Assembly (NCBI GenBank): GCA_026770025.1
Contig: JAMXDE010000007.1
Coordinates: 2,294,001-2,358,000 of the forward strand
Source: Craspedostauros australis
Taxonomy: Eukaryota > Bacillariophyta > Bacillariophyceae > Mastogloiales > Achnanthaceae
DNA length: 64,000 nucleotides
Direction of reading: 5' to 3'
Below are positions 53,310-64,000 of the stretch, piece after piece (position 1 is the first letter of the stretch; the number at the start of each line of letters is the position of its first letter). Under the pieces are notes generated by a model that had not been told where the DNA came from, ran no database searches, and worked only from the letters and a program-made list of their open reading frames with translations. The translations under genes and the position numbers were made by a program.

Positions 53310-54475
53310 AGGAGTTGCTTCTTCTTGAATGGCATTTTCCTTACAAACATTCTATTCTAGGTGGGTGGCATGCATTAATATTCCTGCTCCACTCATTCTG
53401 TAAATTAGTCCACGGTATTGCGACGTTCGATGCATCACATCGCATCAAAGTAGGGCCGCGACACAACAGGCACAACAAGGCACAAGGCACAGCAGACACA
53501 GCAAACAAACAAGCAAGCGCTGTTGTTGGTGCTGGCGTTGTTTGTTGCTCTGCTGGTGTAGATGGCTCGCCTCGTAAGGTTGTCCCCAAACAGCCTAACT
53601 TGACTTGTCCTTGTGGACTCACAGTTTTCGCCATTGTCGCAACACGACCACCGCGACTCGTTAACGATCGAACGATTCCGTGAGATACCTTTCAGTCGCG
53701 TGATTGGGTGCCAAACGTGGTAGTTCTCAATCCCATATCATCGAAACGGGCAGTCGTGACAAGTGGAATGACCTCGGATGACATGTCACAACAGATTTGT
53801 CCTGGCAATCGCCCATCACTCTGTTTCGTTCTTCTTTGGTTTCTTCGTGACAGGATTCTTGCTGTGCCTGTATTCGCTTTGCTGGAGAGGAAAACTACCA
53901 CGAAGAATCGAGGTGTTGGGTGGCACTGTTAGGATCATCGCCTCAATAACATCGACACTCCTTCTCTCTCTCTCTCTTTCCCTCCAGATGGTTTCGTTAA
54001 AGCCTTGTCAAAGCGGCTCTTCGGCAGTGGGGCACCAACAGAATGAAGCGACACCGCATCGAAAATGCAAAAAGGCGAAAAGCTGACACAAACTGCGAAT
54101 CCAGAGTGGGAGGAGAGTTTGCTTCACATCGAAAATCTGCTCTTGGTCCACCTTGTTCTCCCAAAGCGAATGTGATCGAAAGATGAGATTTGTCGGCGCG
54201 GAGGTTCACGCTTTTTTTGCTTCGGCCAAAGAATGTCAAAATTCCTCTCTTGGCACATCTCTTTTGTTGCCGGGAGTTGAGGGAAATATGCATATATGTC
54301 ATTTCTATGGAAAATACGTTGTATCACTGTTCTACCAACAAACCCCGTTCGTGTTTGATTTCTGCTCGTCAGTCCAATGTCGAACGCATACTGTAGTCTG
54401 CGAAAAGGCAGCGCAGCTGTTGACGACACGATGAAGTGATTGTGGCATTCAATAGGATGTGGATCACTCTTGACT
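53310..54475. other. intergenic, no gene recognised
   Basis: Between the sulfatase and the transposase, which converge. A CT run lies at 53961-53990. No terminal inverted repeat of the transposon could be identified here by eye. Confidence 0.4.
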
Positions 54476-55560
54476 CTAGTAATTAACTTGGTATGGACTG
54501 AAGCCTCCAGATTGAATAGACAGTTGTGTGAGAAAGGCAATTGTTTTGAACACTGCCTTATGGCGTTCTCTATCTGACCTGTATGTGCTCCCCAAGATCG
54601 CCCATCTCTTGAATTGCCGATTGATCGTTTCATGGCGCGCACGAGCATTGGACTTAGCTCGTTTGTTTGACTTCGACACATAGCTGGTTGGCTTCAGCAC
54701 ATGGGGCCCACCATACCCCCCATCGGCCTCAACACATTCTCCCTCCATCAGTCGCTTCGCGAGGAAGGCATTGAATATCTTTTGATCCGACCACCTGCCA
54801 CAGGGAAAAGGTCCGACTGCCCAAACAATGTGGCCTGTTTGGATCGAGATCGCAACTTCATATCTCAGCCCCGATGTCTTGAACTTGTGACTGTACCATT
54901 TTGAGCTGAATGGTGTGGGCTCACGGATGCGGAAGTCAGTTCCATCCACAGTAACATGGCAAGTTCGAGGTTTAGACGAATTTAAGCGGTTGCGCCATTT
55001 GATCTGGAAGGAAAGGTGAGAAGATGTTGAATGCAATACAGGCATTGAACACATTGCGGAAGGCAGAACGAGCACAGCACAAAATCACTTACCACTTCTT
55101 TGTAGCATTGCTGAATGCAGGCAATCATTTGCCAGATCCACTTTCGAAGTGTGTGTGGATCTGCTCCGAAAGTTGCCTTCAATACATCGTAGGTGGGGTA
55201 GTTCTTGAGAAAGTGGAGAGCCCAGAATAGATGTTTTGGCTTTGCCTTGGCAGGCAGAACGCAGCGATCCCAGACCTCCTTGCAGAGCTTGGGCGTGACG
55301 CCGAACCATGCAATGAATGCTCTTTTTGATGTTTCTGATCCCCCATTCTTGGGGGGCAGGCTCCCCATGAGAAAGAAACCGATGGATTCGAAGTCAACCG
55401 AAGAATGCTTGGACCGAAGCAACTGTTGTTGTTGCCTGGTCATCCTGATGGTCTCATTCTTGTCCTTCAACCTTGATCTTCGATTGCTTGACTTGCCGGC
55501 CTTGCTGGCGGAGATGCTGTTGCAGGTCATGGTGATGGCGATGGACGACGAACCAGCCAA
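54476..55560 (-). mobile_element. PIF/Harbinger-like transposase gene (DDE_Tnp_4)
   Basis: Two exons on the minus strand, 55560-55093 and 55003-54476, with an 89-nt intron (GTAAGT...TTCCAG) in phase 0; 331 residues with no internal stop. Exon 1 carries a basic head and a helix-turn-helix-like region (KPKHLFWALHFLKNYPTYDV). Exon 2 carries the DDE nuclease: VTVDGTDFRI (first Asp), VEADGGYGG (second Asp) and RARHETINRQFKRW (Glu). GPFPCGRWSDQKIF is typical of this IS5/Harbinger relative. The catalytic residues look intact, so the gene may be active or recently active. The divergent gene at 57047 could be the accessory gene such elements often carry. Confidence 0.88.
55004..55092 (-). other. intron of the transposase gene
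   Basis: 89 nt, GTAAGTG donor and TTCCAG acceptor on the minus strand. Splicing joins CYKEV to IKWRNRL in phase 0. Confidence 0.85.
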
Positions 55561-57046
55561 TGGGCATTGTTCTCAAGACCGTGTGCGTTGGATGGAGCAG
55601 CACGTCTCTGATCAATTGCGGATGTTGATGGTTGTGTGTGTGTGTGTGTGTATGCGTGTGAACTGGTGGTGATGCCTCGGTTGATTGCCTTGGTGTTGCG
55701 AAGGTGCGGCGCTTGGTGATCATGCCATTTAGGTTTGATGGCGATGGAGGAAATTGAAATTGTGAGCAGAGTGTTGTTGTTGATGGTGTTGCATGGGTGT
55801 GACGCACTGCCAACTGATGTCATGATTCGCGATACACTTTTTTCACGTTGCACTGAGGAGGCTCGTGGGCGAAGTGCAGCGAGTGAAACGACTCGCATCA
55901 GTTCTCACGCGCCAATACAACGTGTGGAGAGTCCTTGTGCTGTCGCTTCTTTGGCTTGTTGTCAACCATCGGTCAGCAACCTCGCCAAATCACAGTCTTC
56001 CCTCTTGCTCTCGAGCGTTCAAGCCCGGAGCTTGCCCTGCTGACTCGGCTTGGCGGATACATTTTCACGCCAGCACATATTCGCAACTACAGCGACGAAG
56101 CTATTGTATCTATGTTTCTGTAGTATGGCAGGCGCATGCATCATTCAAATGCAGTATAGTACATGAAAACAAATGACGTTGATGTGTGTGGTTAAATTGT
56201 TTCGAACGCTGCAATCAACGGTTGTCTCATGTGCTCTGCTATATTATATTAGTACGACTGCTTCGTATGAACCAGATTAGTTACTCATGTCCGGTGCGCG
56301 GTATTGTCTTTGGTGGAGCGCCTGTGCTCTCACAACGGAATTAGTGAATGTTTGGTATATCTATTTTCGTGTCCAGGCGTTAGTCAATATGACAACGACC
56401 GTTACTTGTCATGACCGGTTCGGTGACACAATCGTGAGGGAAAAAAACGCTTTTGTGGGGGAAAAAACGGGGTCCGCAGGGGAAATAAACAACACCATCA
56501 GGGAAATAACTGCATCGTGGGGGAAATTTGTGCATCGTAAGGGAGTTTTGGGGAATAAAATTCCCTTGCAATTTCCCTCACGAATATGTCGTTGGCCTCG
56601 TTCATTTACGTGTAATTGTTGACATCATCATATTATTGCAGTTACAGAATTTCCCCTACAACTCCAAAATTTCCCTTACGATGCAGTAATTTCCCTTGCA
56701 TTCTCATAATTTCCCCTACGACCCCCAATCTTTCCCCTGCAATCTAGACAATTTCCCCTACGACACTGGGAATTCCCTTGCAACAATGCTTCCCGCCAAC
56801 CATGTACTGTGCACTGGATAGTGCTACACTTCTGATGTTAGTTAATCAATGCCTGCTCAGTTCTCACCTGGGTTTGCTCAACTTGGTGGGGATGGTTGCT
56901 TCTGAAGTGCCACGACAACGGCAAATTTGCGATGATGTTGCAGCAAATTCTGCAAGTTGCTTGACTTGTTGCGATTCTTCCCGTTCATACGCTGCTTTCT
57001 CATGCTTGGTTTGTGGTGTGAGGGATGGTCTCACAACACAACAACA
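55561..57046. other. divergent intergenic region with phased motif array
   Basis: Lies between the start of the transposase gene and the plus-strand gene at 57047. It contains a GT dinucleotide run at about 55629-55650 and the inverted GGGGAAAT array at 56436-56780. No coding region recognised. Confidence 0.5.
56436..56780. repeat. two-armed inverted array of GGGGAAAT motifs, 20-21 bp period
   Basis: The left arm has seven forward copies (last G at 56440, 56461, 56482, 56503, 56523, 56543 and 56553). The right arm has nine reverse copies (first C at 56563, 56575, 56653, 56673, 56693, 56713, 56734, 56755 and 56775). Spacing is 20 or 21 bp within each arm, apart from two short steps of 10 and 12 bp and one gap of 78 bp. 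The oriented consensus is roughly GTAGGGGAAATT. Sequence between the motifs is not conserved. Confidence 0.93.
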
Positions 57047-58734
57047 ATGACACCTCGCAACAACAACAACAAGCCAACTCGGCATAAAACACATCCCATC
57101 TTCAACAAATCCGGTTTCCGCAAATGGTACCGAGATTCTGACGACGCCGTATACATCATCAAAGGTCTCATCAACAACTCCATCCCACAGACCTTCAGCG
57201 AGTTCATCAAGACACACACCGACTGGGTTGATCCAAAGGGCAAGAACTACCTCCGCCGCAACCTCGCAAACAACTTCAAAAGCTGTGTCAATCGCTTCAA
57301 CAAGCATCAGTCTCGGCGAGAACGTAAGTGCCAACAGTGATGAGATGAATGATGGCATCATTTGTGTGGTGATGTGATTTTCCTGTCTTGCAGTGTGAAT
57401 TTTGTGGCAGCCACTCACATCCCTCCTGCTTCTCTTTCTCAGCCTTTGAGAAGACATTCCGACAACGTCTGGGATTGCCGGGAACACCCGAACGCAATCG
57501 AGACGTTCCAGGACTCGATCAGCTCTCCCTCCAGCCAGGAAGCGACAGCAGTCCTCCACGTGGAAACGAACAGAACAACAACAACAACACGGAAAATCAA
57601 AGCAACAACAACACACCATCCGCCAACGCCGACGAAAGCAGTGAAGACGAAGACTTCGAACTTGGCGACGACGACGACGATCAATCATTGATCACAACAG
57701 AGTCGTACGACACCATCGAAAGCGAGGACGGCGACCCCCACCAAGACAACATCCCTGCCATCACTCAAGACGCCAGTCCAGTTGCCCGCCTGCCATTCGC
57801 TTCCAACGAGCGCATCGACAGCAGTGACGAAGACGACGACGAGTACACGCTCGAGACCATCGAATCGAGCGACGGAGTCGAGGTCATTGCTACATCAGCA
57901 CCACCTCCTCGCGTCCTCTTCAAGGATCTCCCTCTCCAGTCCAAGCCCACAACGAGCACACAAGACGCCAAGATGCCTGCACAAAAGGCCGCCCCAAAGA
58001 AGCCCGCCGAGAACAACGACACGAATCTGGCTGTGTCTCAGAAGGTTCAGAGCTGCGGTGGGAAGATCTCAACTGAGATCCCTGGATTGCATTTCATCCC
58101 AATCCAGGTTCCAGATCCCAACTCTTCTGCAACCCACGCAAGCATGCGAACTGGATACATCGTGTACTTCGAGGTTCCTTTTGGAGTGACAATGGATTCT
58201 GTTGAATTCAAGATCGTTGACGAGAGCACCATCAGCGTCAGCTACGCCAAAAACGTGCGCAACTACAACACCAAATACAGGGTGACGGAGGAGCACCTCC
58301 AGGTTGGGAATCTGGACCCCCAGATCCAAAGCTACTTTGACATCTTCTGGGGCCACTTCAAGGCTGAGCATGACACTGAGAAACATGCGGTCAGTCTCAC
58401 GGACTCATTTCCGAGCAAGGTGGAGCTGGATTTTGTGGATCCTGAAAACGGGTACGCCAAGGTTGGCGAGGATGACGATCCCATCACTCTTCTTCATTTT
58501 CAAGCAGACCCTGATCGTGTTGTGAAGGTCTTCGAGGATGATTCTGATGACGATGACATGCCCATTTTCTATGTCATGTATGCATTTGCTCTTTGTGTCC
58601 GCGATACCAAGAAGGTGAAGGCGACGCCAATTGCGAAGAAAAAGGTGCGACGTGCTCGACGTGCTGCAGCGCACAAGCAGAAGGACATCACCAAGGATGA
58701 CATGTCCATCCATCCCAATGAAGCCACATCCTAG
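57047..58734 (+). CDS. acidic two-exon protein next to transposase, unknown
   Basis: Exons 57047-57323 and 57443-58734, joined in phase 1 over a 119-nt intron (GTAAGT...TTTCTCAG); 522 residues. A nearer AG at 57393 would shift the frame into a stop, so I prefer 57443, which has the better pyrimidine tract. Residues 1-92 are a compact basic domain (HPIFNKSGFRKWYRDSDDAV, LRRNLANNFKSCVNRF) that could bind DNA. An Asn/Asp/Glu/Ser-rich linker follows. Residues about 320-460 look like a beta-rich domain (GYIVYFEVPFGVTMDSVEFK). The end is strongly basic (AKKKVRRARRAAAHKQK). No family recognised. It may be the accessory gene of the adjacent transposon or a host gene. Confidence 0.68.
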
Positions 58735-60145
58735 TGCAAACAGTGCACAATCGCATCTTGCACCAACATCAACACCAAACATAACAGTAGTAGTAGTTCT
58801 CAACAACAATCAGTTTTGTGAAATCGAGACAGCTGATTTGTGTTGTGTTGCAAAACATTCGAGATTGTTCGATCCGATTCTGAGATGTCGAATCACGGGT
58901 GGAGATATGTCACGGATGTCAATTTCCCTCAACTCCCCGCAGATGGTGTCACGCCACACCACACAACACCGTGCATACCTTTGCGCCCCTCTTGTACCCC
59001 AACACATGCCATGGCTCGTACAACACGGATAGTCTGGCAGCGCCCACGCACACCCGCTGAATCTCCTGCTTCCTGTTTTGTCCCTCCTCGGAGTGATATT
59101 CTCCGCCGCAGGACTGTCCGTGGCACCGAGTGCACTTTCGTAGGCGTGTCCCACAGCAACTTCAACGAAGTGTATAAATTGTGTGTCTTGGGAGGATGGG
59201 AAGGTCTTGTGTGATGGTGGGCCATGAGGATTTTTTAGCGTTTGACGACCACATTCGTGATCATTGCTTGGACGGCAACTGCTCTTGTTGTACGAAAGCA
59301 GATGGTGTCCACGAACCACCAGCGACTACGGTGACATGGGGAATGCAGGACGGCAGAGCGGACAGAATGAAGACTGGAGCAGGGGACGATAGAGCAGAGC
59401 GCTCTGCCACGTTGTTAGTCTGGCTGCGAGATCTTCCGCTGGTAAGAAACCACGCACCCTGCCTGCTTACCGACAGAGTATTGGCACTTGCGAGTACATA
59501 CGTGCCCATTAGTTGTTCGCGTGGCACGCACGTACATGCAGGAGCCGTGTTATGGTGCGTGACATGTGCTAACTGTGGATTTGTGGGCACCTCACAATTC
59601 ATCTCTGATACGTGTGCTTAGTTCTTCGCGCTTCCACCTCCAAAGCATTGACAAAAATAAGTGCATAAGAGATGCGGGTAGGACCAACCGACAGGATGAT
59701 GACGATGGGAGTGAGCTGCGGTGGGGCCATAGCGAGGTCATTTCATTTTGTCGAACAGAAGACAGGAGTGTCAAAGGAGGATGGATGCATGAAGATGGAA
59801 GGGCGATTGATTGCGCCGATTTGTCACCACTACATCAATGTAGCAGCATTGCCAGCAATCGAGTGCACAACTCTACCACACTCTGCACTCTGAACTCTGC
59901 GCTGTGCATTGATATCTGTTCTTGCACCACGAACACGATCCACAGGTACCGGCGGGCTTGTACAGGTCGGCGAACTGTGCGTTTTCTCTCAGCAACCATG
60001 ACACCAAACTGCAAAGAAAGTGCAAGAAAGGAAGGAGGCACAAACAGGTTGCCTCCGATCTGCCGCTCCCCTTCTCAATGTGGAGCCAAGGCAGAGGAGG
60101 CCCGCCATGTCCACTCGCAGCAGAGTACCTGGAAATTGCCGAGAC
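58735..60145. other. intergenic, no gene recognised
   Basis: Only short overlapping open frames; nothing supported. Confidence 0.4.
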
Positions 60146-60149
60146 ATAG

Positions 60150-61115
60150 TGCCTCAAACAAACGGCTGTAGCCAACGCCATTGGCGATTTTTGGCGATTT
60201 TTGGATCACGAAAAATGGTCTGTAGAATCTAGTACATTTTCTACGTAAGTCCCGAACGAAAACAGGCCAGAAACAGCATCAACCGTGGTCCAACTCTCCG
60301 CACTCAGCTCGTATGGGCCATCCTGTACTCATATTTAAGTTATAGTATCGAATAGTGTTTATATATACCATCCTTAAGTTTGGTGGCTGTTGCTCTCTTT
60401 CTCGGTGAGCACTGATGCCATCCATCAAGCACCCCCATCATTCACGGACGTTTTTTGGCTTCTGGTTGGCGTGTTTTCATGGTCGAGTTGTTCCAAAGAA
60501 GTGTCCCAACCGTCCATGACGTCATAATGACGCAAGCGTTGGAACCAGAATTGACCAAACTTGCCACCGAAATTGGGGATCCGAGTGGTCAAATATCAAT
60601 CCGACCTCCATGGGAGCACTAAACGCAAGCATACCTCCATACCATCGCACTCAAACATAATATAGATCATATAGTTGTGACCGCCTCGGAGAGAGTATTC
60701 TGAAATGATATCTATTGTACAGATTGAGCCAAAGAATGCTCAGCGCGGAGACTTCAAAGATGGAGGGTCGAATTTCTCGAAACAAGAGGCCAGATCCTAC
60801 CAGACCCCTGTAGAATCCTACTTGTAGCCAAATGTAGCCAATGAAAACCCGGTCCGTCCTTCGTCCGAAGGCAAAACCACACCAAGGGGGTCAACAAACA
60901 CAAAAAGATCGATGAGATGGTAGTAACAACATTATAATGTTAACACTTGCCTGGATAGCCCTGGCTCTTAAGTTTACGTAGATGTGAAGAGATGTTGGAT
61001 TGAGTGTCTATAAAACGAAGGCGGAGTTTGGGAAAAACTGATCCAAAATCTGTAGCCAACTGTAGCCAATAATCGCCAATAATCGCCAATTTTTGGGGTC
61101 CGTTTGTTTGAGGCA
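60150..61115. mobile_element. 966-bp MITE-like element with 16-bp perfect TIRs
   Basis: The left end TGCCTCAAACAAACGG at 60150-60165 is exactly repeated in inverse at 61100-61115. The flanking ATAG at 60146-60149 and 61116-61119 is a candidate 4-bp target-site duplication. Inside the ends, imperfect subterminal repeats of TTGGCGATTTT/TTGGCGATTATT and CTGTAGCCAAC extend the similarity to about 70 bp. The interior has no coding capacity, so the element is non-autonomous. The family is uncertain: the CAAACAAAC end resembles neither a clear Harbinger nor a mariner end. Confidence 0.85.
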
Positions 61116-61119
61116 ATAG

Positions 61120-62847
61120 CCTCCCTTGTATCCGACGCCATAAAAACGAGAGGATTGCTTTGTCGTTTGTGAATCTCTGGCGCGTCGAACTTTGCTTTCT
61201 GTCCATTGTTGCGTGAGTCACCTTTGCGCCCCCCGAAAGATGCTGGTCGCGTTCTGTTGTTCTTGGGAGCTTGTCTCGAACCAAGGCGGGGTGTGCAAAA
61301 TAGCCAATCAATCACCATCCGGAAGGTGGCAAGAGCACCAGCATCGCCACCATGGCCAGCACCACCTGCTCAATTTGTGATGCTTGACGCGACGCGATGG
61401 AGGCAAACACCGCAACGACACCAACACAAGCCCTCAATTGCCGCTTCATTCTGCGCGATGGAACCTGACGTAATCGACGGAGTTTCACAAGCTCGTGCGC
61501 TCTCTGTTCATCAGCGCATGCTCACAGTGCAACTGATGTGCTGATACAGCTGCATTCAAAGACAAGACCGCCACACAGATAAATGTATGGCAGAGCAGGG
61601 AACTTCCCACTCGTACCACAAACAAGGCTATCGCTCATCCGGGCTTCGATCACACCAGAAGGAGCAGCTGATCTGTGGCCAACAATTCATCGGAAGCATG
61701 CCACGCAAGGGAGCACCATCCTAATACATACGGATACAGACTGAATGTAAGCGAACCAATCGTAGCGCAAGCGTGGAGTGTGTGCGAGTTATGGTACTTG
61801 GACCATACATGTATTACTCCGATAGGATAGAGTAGAGTAGTTCACTCTCGAGTATCCGTGTGTCCTTTCACCAGTAATGGAGTAAGTGTGGAGTCGCAGT
61901 ATAGGACCTACACAAGCCTCGGCTTTAGCGGCATCACCATTCATTGCATCCCTTGTTGAAGCACTCTTGCGCCAACAAGCGATTTGACTACACGCGCCTG
62001 TTGACGCCTCTTCAATTGTGGCCTTGTTTGCTCTGTAAATTAGTTTGCGCTGGTGTGCGCGAGTTTGTGCGCGAGGGTGTGTGGTCATGGTACGGCAGGT
62101 TCCAAACCGTGACAAACTGCACGCATGTGTCGGTCGCACACACATAGCACTTCAATCGCATGTGCGGCACTGCCCAAAGTGCTTCAGAGGAATATGAGCC
62201 ATTGGTACCAACAAATACGGAAGGTGCCCGTATGCAACTGTACTGCGCGCCAGTTGGCCTGTTTGTGCCTGTTCCATTTTGTCTTCGTGTCGTTACGTGG
62301 GCAAAAACGGCACTCAAGAGTTTTCACGGGGTTCGTCCCCATTCGTCGTCTAAACCTTTCGCTGGCGCTTTTGCCATCCGATTTCGCCACAAAATTCCGA
62401 AAGCAGAAATCAACTCTCGTCAACCAGGGAAGACGGCGACAAGTGCACACCCAGACCACCCACGCTGGAAACCCAACACACACATCCACGCTGGCATAAG
62501 CAAACACCAACAAACATCAACACACGCCCACTCATCTTCACCGGAAGAAGCACACAATCGTAGCCAGATCGCAGGTGACACAACATCAGCACGTAAATTC
62601 CCCTCGCGGAAAGCGATCGTTCCCAGTGAAAGCAACAGTATTCTCCTTCTGCCACACGACTATCCACGCGGCAACCATCAAGAGCCAAACCCGAATCTCT
62701 TCCGCCGATCATCTATCGCACAGGAGGCTTGACGGGGAAGCAGGAGAAGCCTCACGCATCAACGTCGACATCAGCGCCAGCATCGGCACCCACGCATCTA
62801 CAGCAAGCTTTTTCCGCATATCATTCTGCGAGACGTGGGCAAAGTAA
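61120..62847. other. intergenic, no gene recognised
   Basis: Contains a TAGAG repeat at 61824-61841. Towards 62450-62600 the plus strand is rich in CA/ACAC and AACACCAACAAACATCAACAC, a likely leader of the gene at 62848. No other gene supported. Confidence 0.45.
61824..61841. repeat. short TAGAG repeat
   Basis: GGATAGAGTAGAGTAG; dispersed pentamer family. Confidence 0.7.
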
Positions 62848-64000
62848 ATGGCTGCTACGAGGTTGCAAGTCAGGAAAGCGCACGGACATCGAACTCTCAT
62901 AAAAGGACGATACGGGCATTCCGCAAGTGCGAGCACGAGTACTCGAACAAGTGCGAGCACGAGCATCAGCAAAGCAAGAGGCGACACAGCGCGGCGACGA
63001 AGCACGGCACCGTGCGACAGCGCTATGCAAAGCACCGATGCTGCAAATGCATCCAGTGCACCCCTTGAGTCCGACGTATCAGAGACAGACGATGTATCTG
63101 GTGCAGGTGACACGCCTGACGATCGACGTCGACAAAGCTCGCCAGACGTCGACAGGAATGTGTTCACGGTGGGCAGCAGGAAGATCACCACCCACGTCAA
63201 GCAAAATGATGTTCTCCTGGGCAGGGGCACTGGCCCAAGTCTCCATGGTGGGAATGTCCTCTTCAGGTCGTTAGTGCGTGATGCACAGGCGGAATACACT
63301 GACTCTCAAATCAGAGGTGACAAGATCCGAATTGCAAGGGATGTGATCCGGGAGCTGCACGACCGCAATGCCCGCTTTCTGCGGAAGCTTGATCCCCACG
63401 AGATCCCAGACTCCATGTCCGATGTTGCTAGGGCGCATGAGCTCTACCTCATCATCGAAGACGATCCAACCTTGGTCCAAAAGACCAAGCAAGCCTTCCG
63501 GCACTTCATCAAGCAACAGGATCAGCCAGGGCACCACCAACACCAATCTACAGCGTTTGCGGGATTGGCGATGGCCGGGGGTGAGCTGAACGTTGCTTTT
63601 CCCACAGCTGTTGCATCCGACGGGGCGACTGCCATTGCAATTCCAGTGCATAACGCAGCCACAAGGAGACCTGTCGCCCCGCAGACGACCTACGTATCAT
63701 CCGATCCATCCACCTCCGGGGAGTACTTGTCAAGAGCGGTCGCGGAGATGGCAGCAACGTCGGCCATGTCGTCGTCAACATCTGCGCGATTCGCCATACC
63801 TTCGCACCATAGCAATGCTTCCGCGAACATATCGGCACCAGCTCCCACAGAACCACAGAGAGTGACGCCCGCATCAGCAACCATGTTCTCGTCAAGGTCC
63901 AGCATCATCTCGTATCTTCGGCATCAGCTTCAGGAACATCAGGCTGCCATACCAGCGTCAGCATCAGCGCCGATGCCAATGCCAATGCCAACGTCGATGC
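62848..64000 (+). CDS. DUF6824 domain protein, 3' end beyond window
   Basis: At least 384 residues, open to the right edge, so the C-terminus is missing. The ATG at 62848 directly follows an in-frame TAA. The first 110 residues are Ser/Arg/Ala-rich and then acidic. Residues about 118-225 form a DUF6824 domain: QNDVLLGRGTGPSLHGGN, LFRSLVRDAQAEYTD, KIRIARDVIRELHDRNARFL, then TKQAFRHFIKQQD. Compared with the gene at 2065, the core has an extra two or so residues between LLGRG and GGN, and there is no CRAL-TRIO part. A Ser/Ala/Pro-rich tail follows with short MPMPMP repeats. A nuclear or DNA-binding role is suspected for the family but not shown. Confidence 0.85.
   Translation, partial: MAATRLQVRKAHGHRTLIKGRYGHSASASTSTRTSASTSISKARGDTARRRSTAPCDSAMQSTDAANASSAPLESDVSETDDVSGAGDTPDDRRRQSSPDVDRNVFTVGSRKITTHVKQNDVLLGRGTGPSLHGGNVLFRSLVRDAQAEYTDSQIRGDKIRIARDVIRELHDRNARFLRKLDPHEIPDSMSDVARAHELYLIIEDDPTLVQKTKQAFRHFIKQQDQPGHHQHQSTAFAGLAMAGGELNVAFPTAVASDGATAIAIPVHNAATRRPVAPQTTYVSSDPSTSGEYLSRAVAEMAATSAMSSSTSARFAIPSHHSNASANISAPAPTEPQRVTPASATMFSSRSSIISYLRHQLQEHQAAIPASASAPMPMPMPTSM

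Noticed and set aside
53778-54086. Short frame with a hydrophobic segment upstream of the transposase
   Set aside because: The hydrophobicity comes partly from a CT microsatellite coding Leu-Ser; nothing else supports it.
56436-56780. CRISPR-like array
   Set aside because: Motifs are only about 10 bp, occur in both orientations, the spacers are too short, and the genome is eukaryotic with no cas genes.

Overview
The window is nuclear DNA of a photosynthetic stramenopile, most probably a diatom or close relative. Four things point there. Two genes carry the DUF6824 domain (core DVLLGRG), and one of them follows a CRAL-TRIO-like region, an arrangement I know from diatom proteins. Three genes have bipartite plastid leaders with an ASAFAP-like Ala-Phe cleavage site, as used for plastids of red-algal secondary origin. 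Genes are mostly single-exon, and the few introns are short GT-AG introns. Start codons sit behind A/C-rich leaders.

Left part (1-29 kb). A CRAL-TRIO-like/DUF6824 fusion (2 exons) is followed by a mitochondrial pyruvate dehydrogenase kinase, a Q-rich four-TM protein (minus strand), a His/Gln-rich low-complexity protein, an F-box/LRR protein whose LRR region is interrupted by SLF-type repeats, a three-TM acidic protein, and a 2092-residue single-exon myosin (minus strand) with IQ motifs, ankyrin repeats and a C-terminal kinase-like domain that has lost DFG. Gaps of 0.3-2.8 kb hold microsatellites and no recognisable genes.

Middle (29-41 kb). A group of plastid-targeted genes contains a CbbY-like HAD phosphatase, an unknown plastid protein and a DUF1517 membrane protein, with a small two-TM protein between them. 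After a run of 15 G at 36.9 kb comes an AT-rich island with two tandem arrays that both have a 48-bp unit, then a 171-bp direct duplication.

Right part (41-54 kb). This holds a secreted Spondin_N protein (2 exons), an unknown 413-residue protein, a membrane-anchored SASA-type acetylesterase, a small protein ending in a CaaX box, two tandem DUF2306 membrane proteins with conserved C-terminal sorting motifs, and a type II membrane sulfatase assembled from three exons, one only 18 nt long.

Mobile-element part (54-64 kb). A PIF/Harbinger-like (DDE_Tnp_4) transposase lies divergent to an unrecognised acidic two-exon gene. Between them is a two-armed inverted array of GGGGAAAT-type motifs spaced 20-21 bp, the most unusual non-coding structure here. 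A 966-bp MITE-like element with 16-bp perfect terminal inverted repeats follows, and a second DUF6824 gene runs off the right end.

Intron boundaries and domain names were assigned by eye; no similarity search was run.
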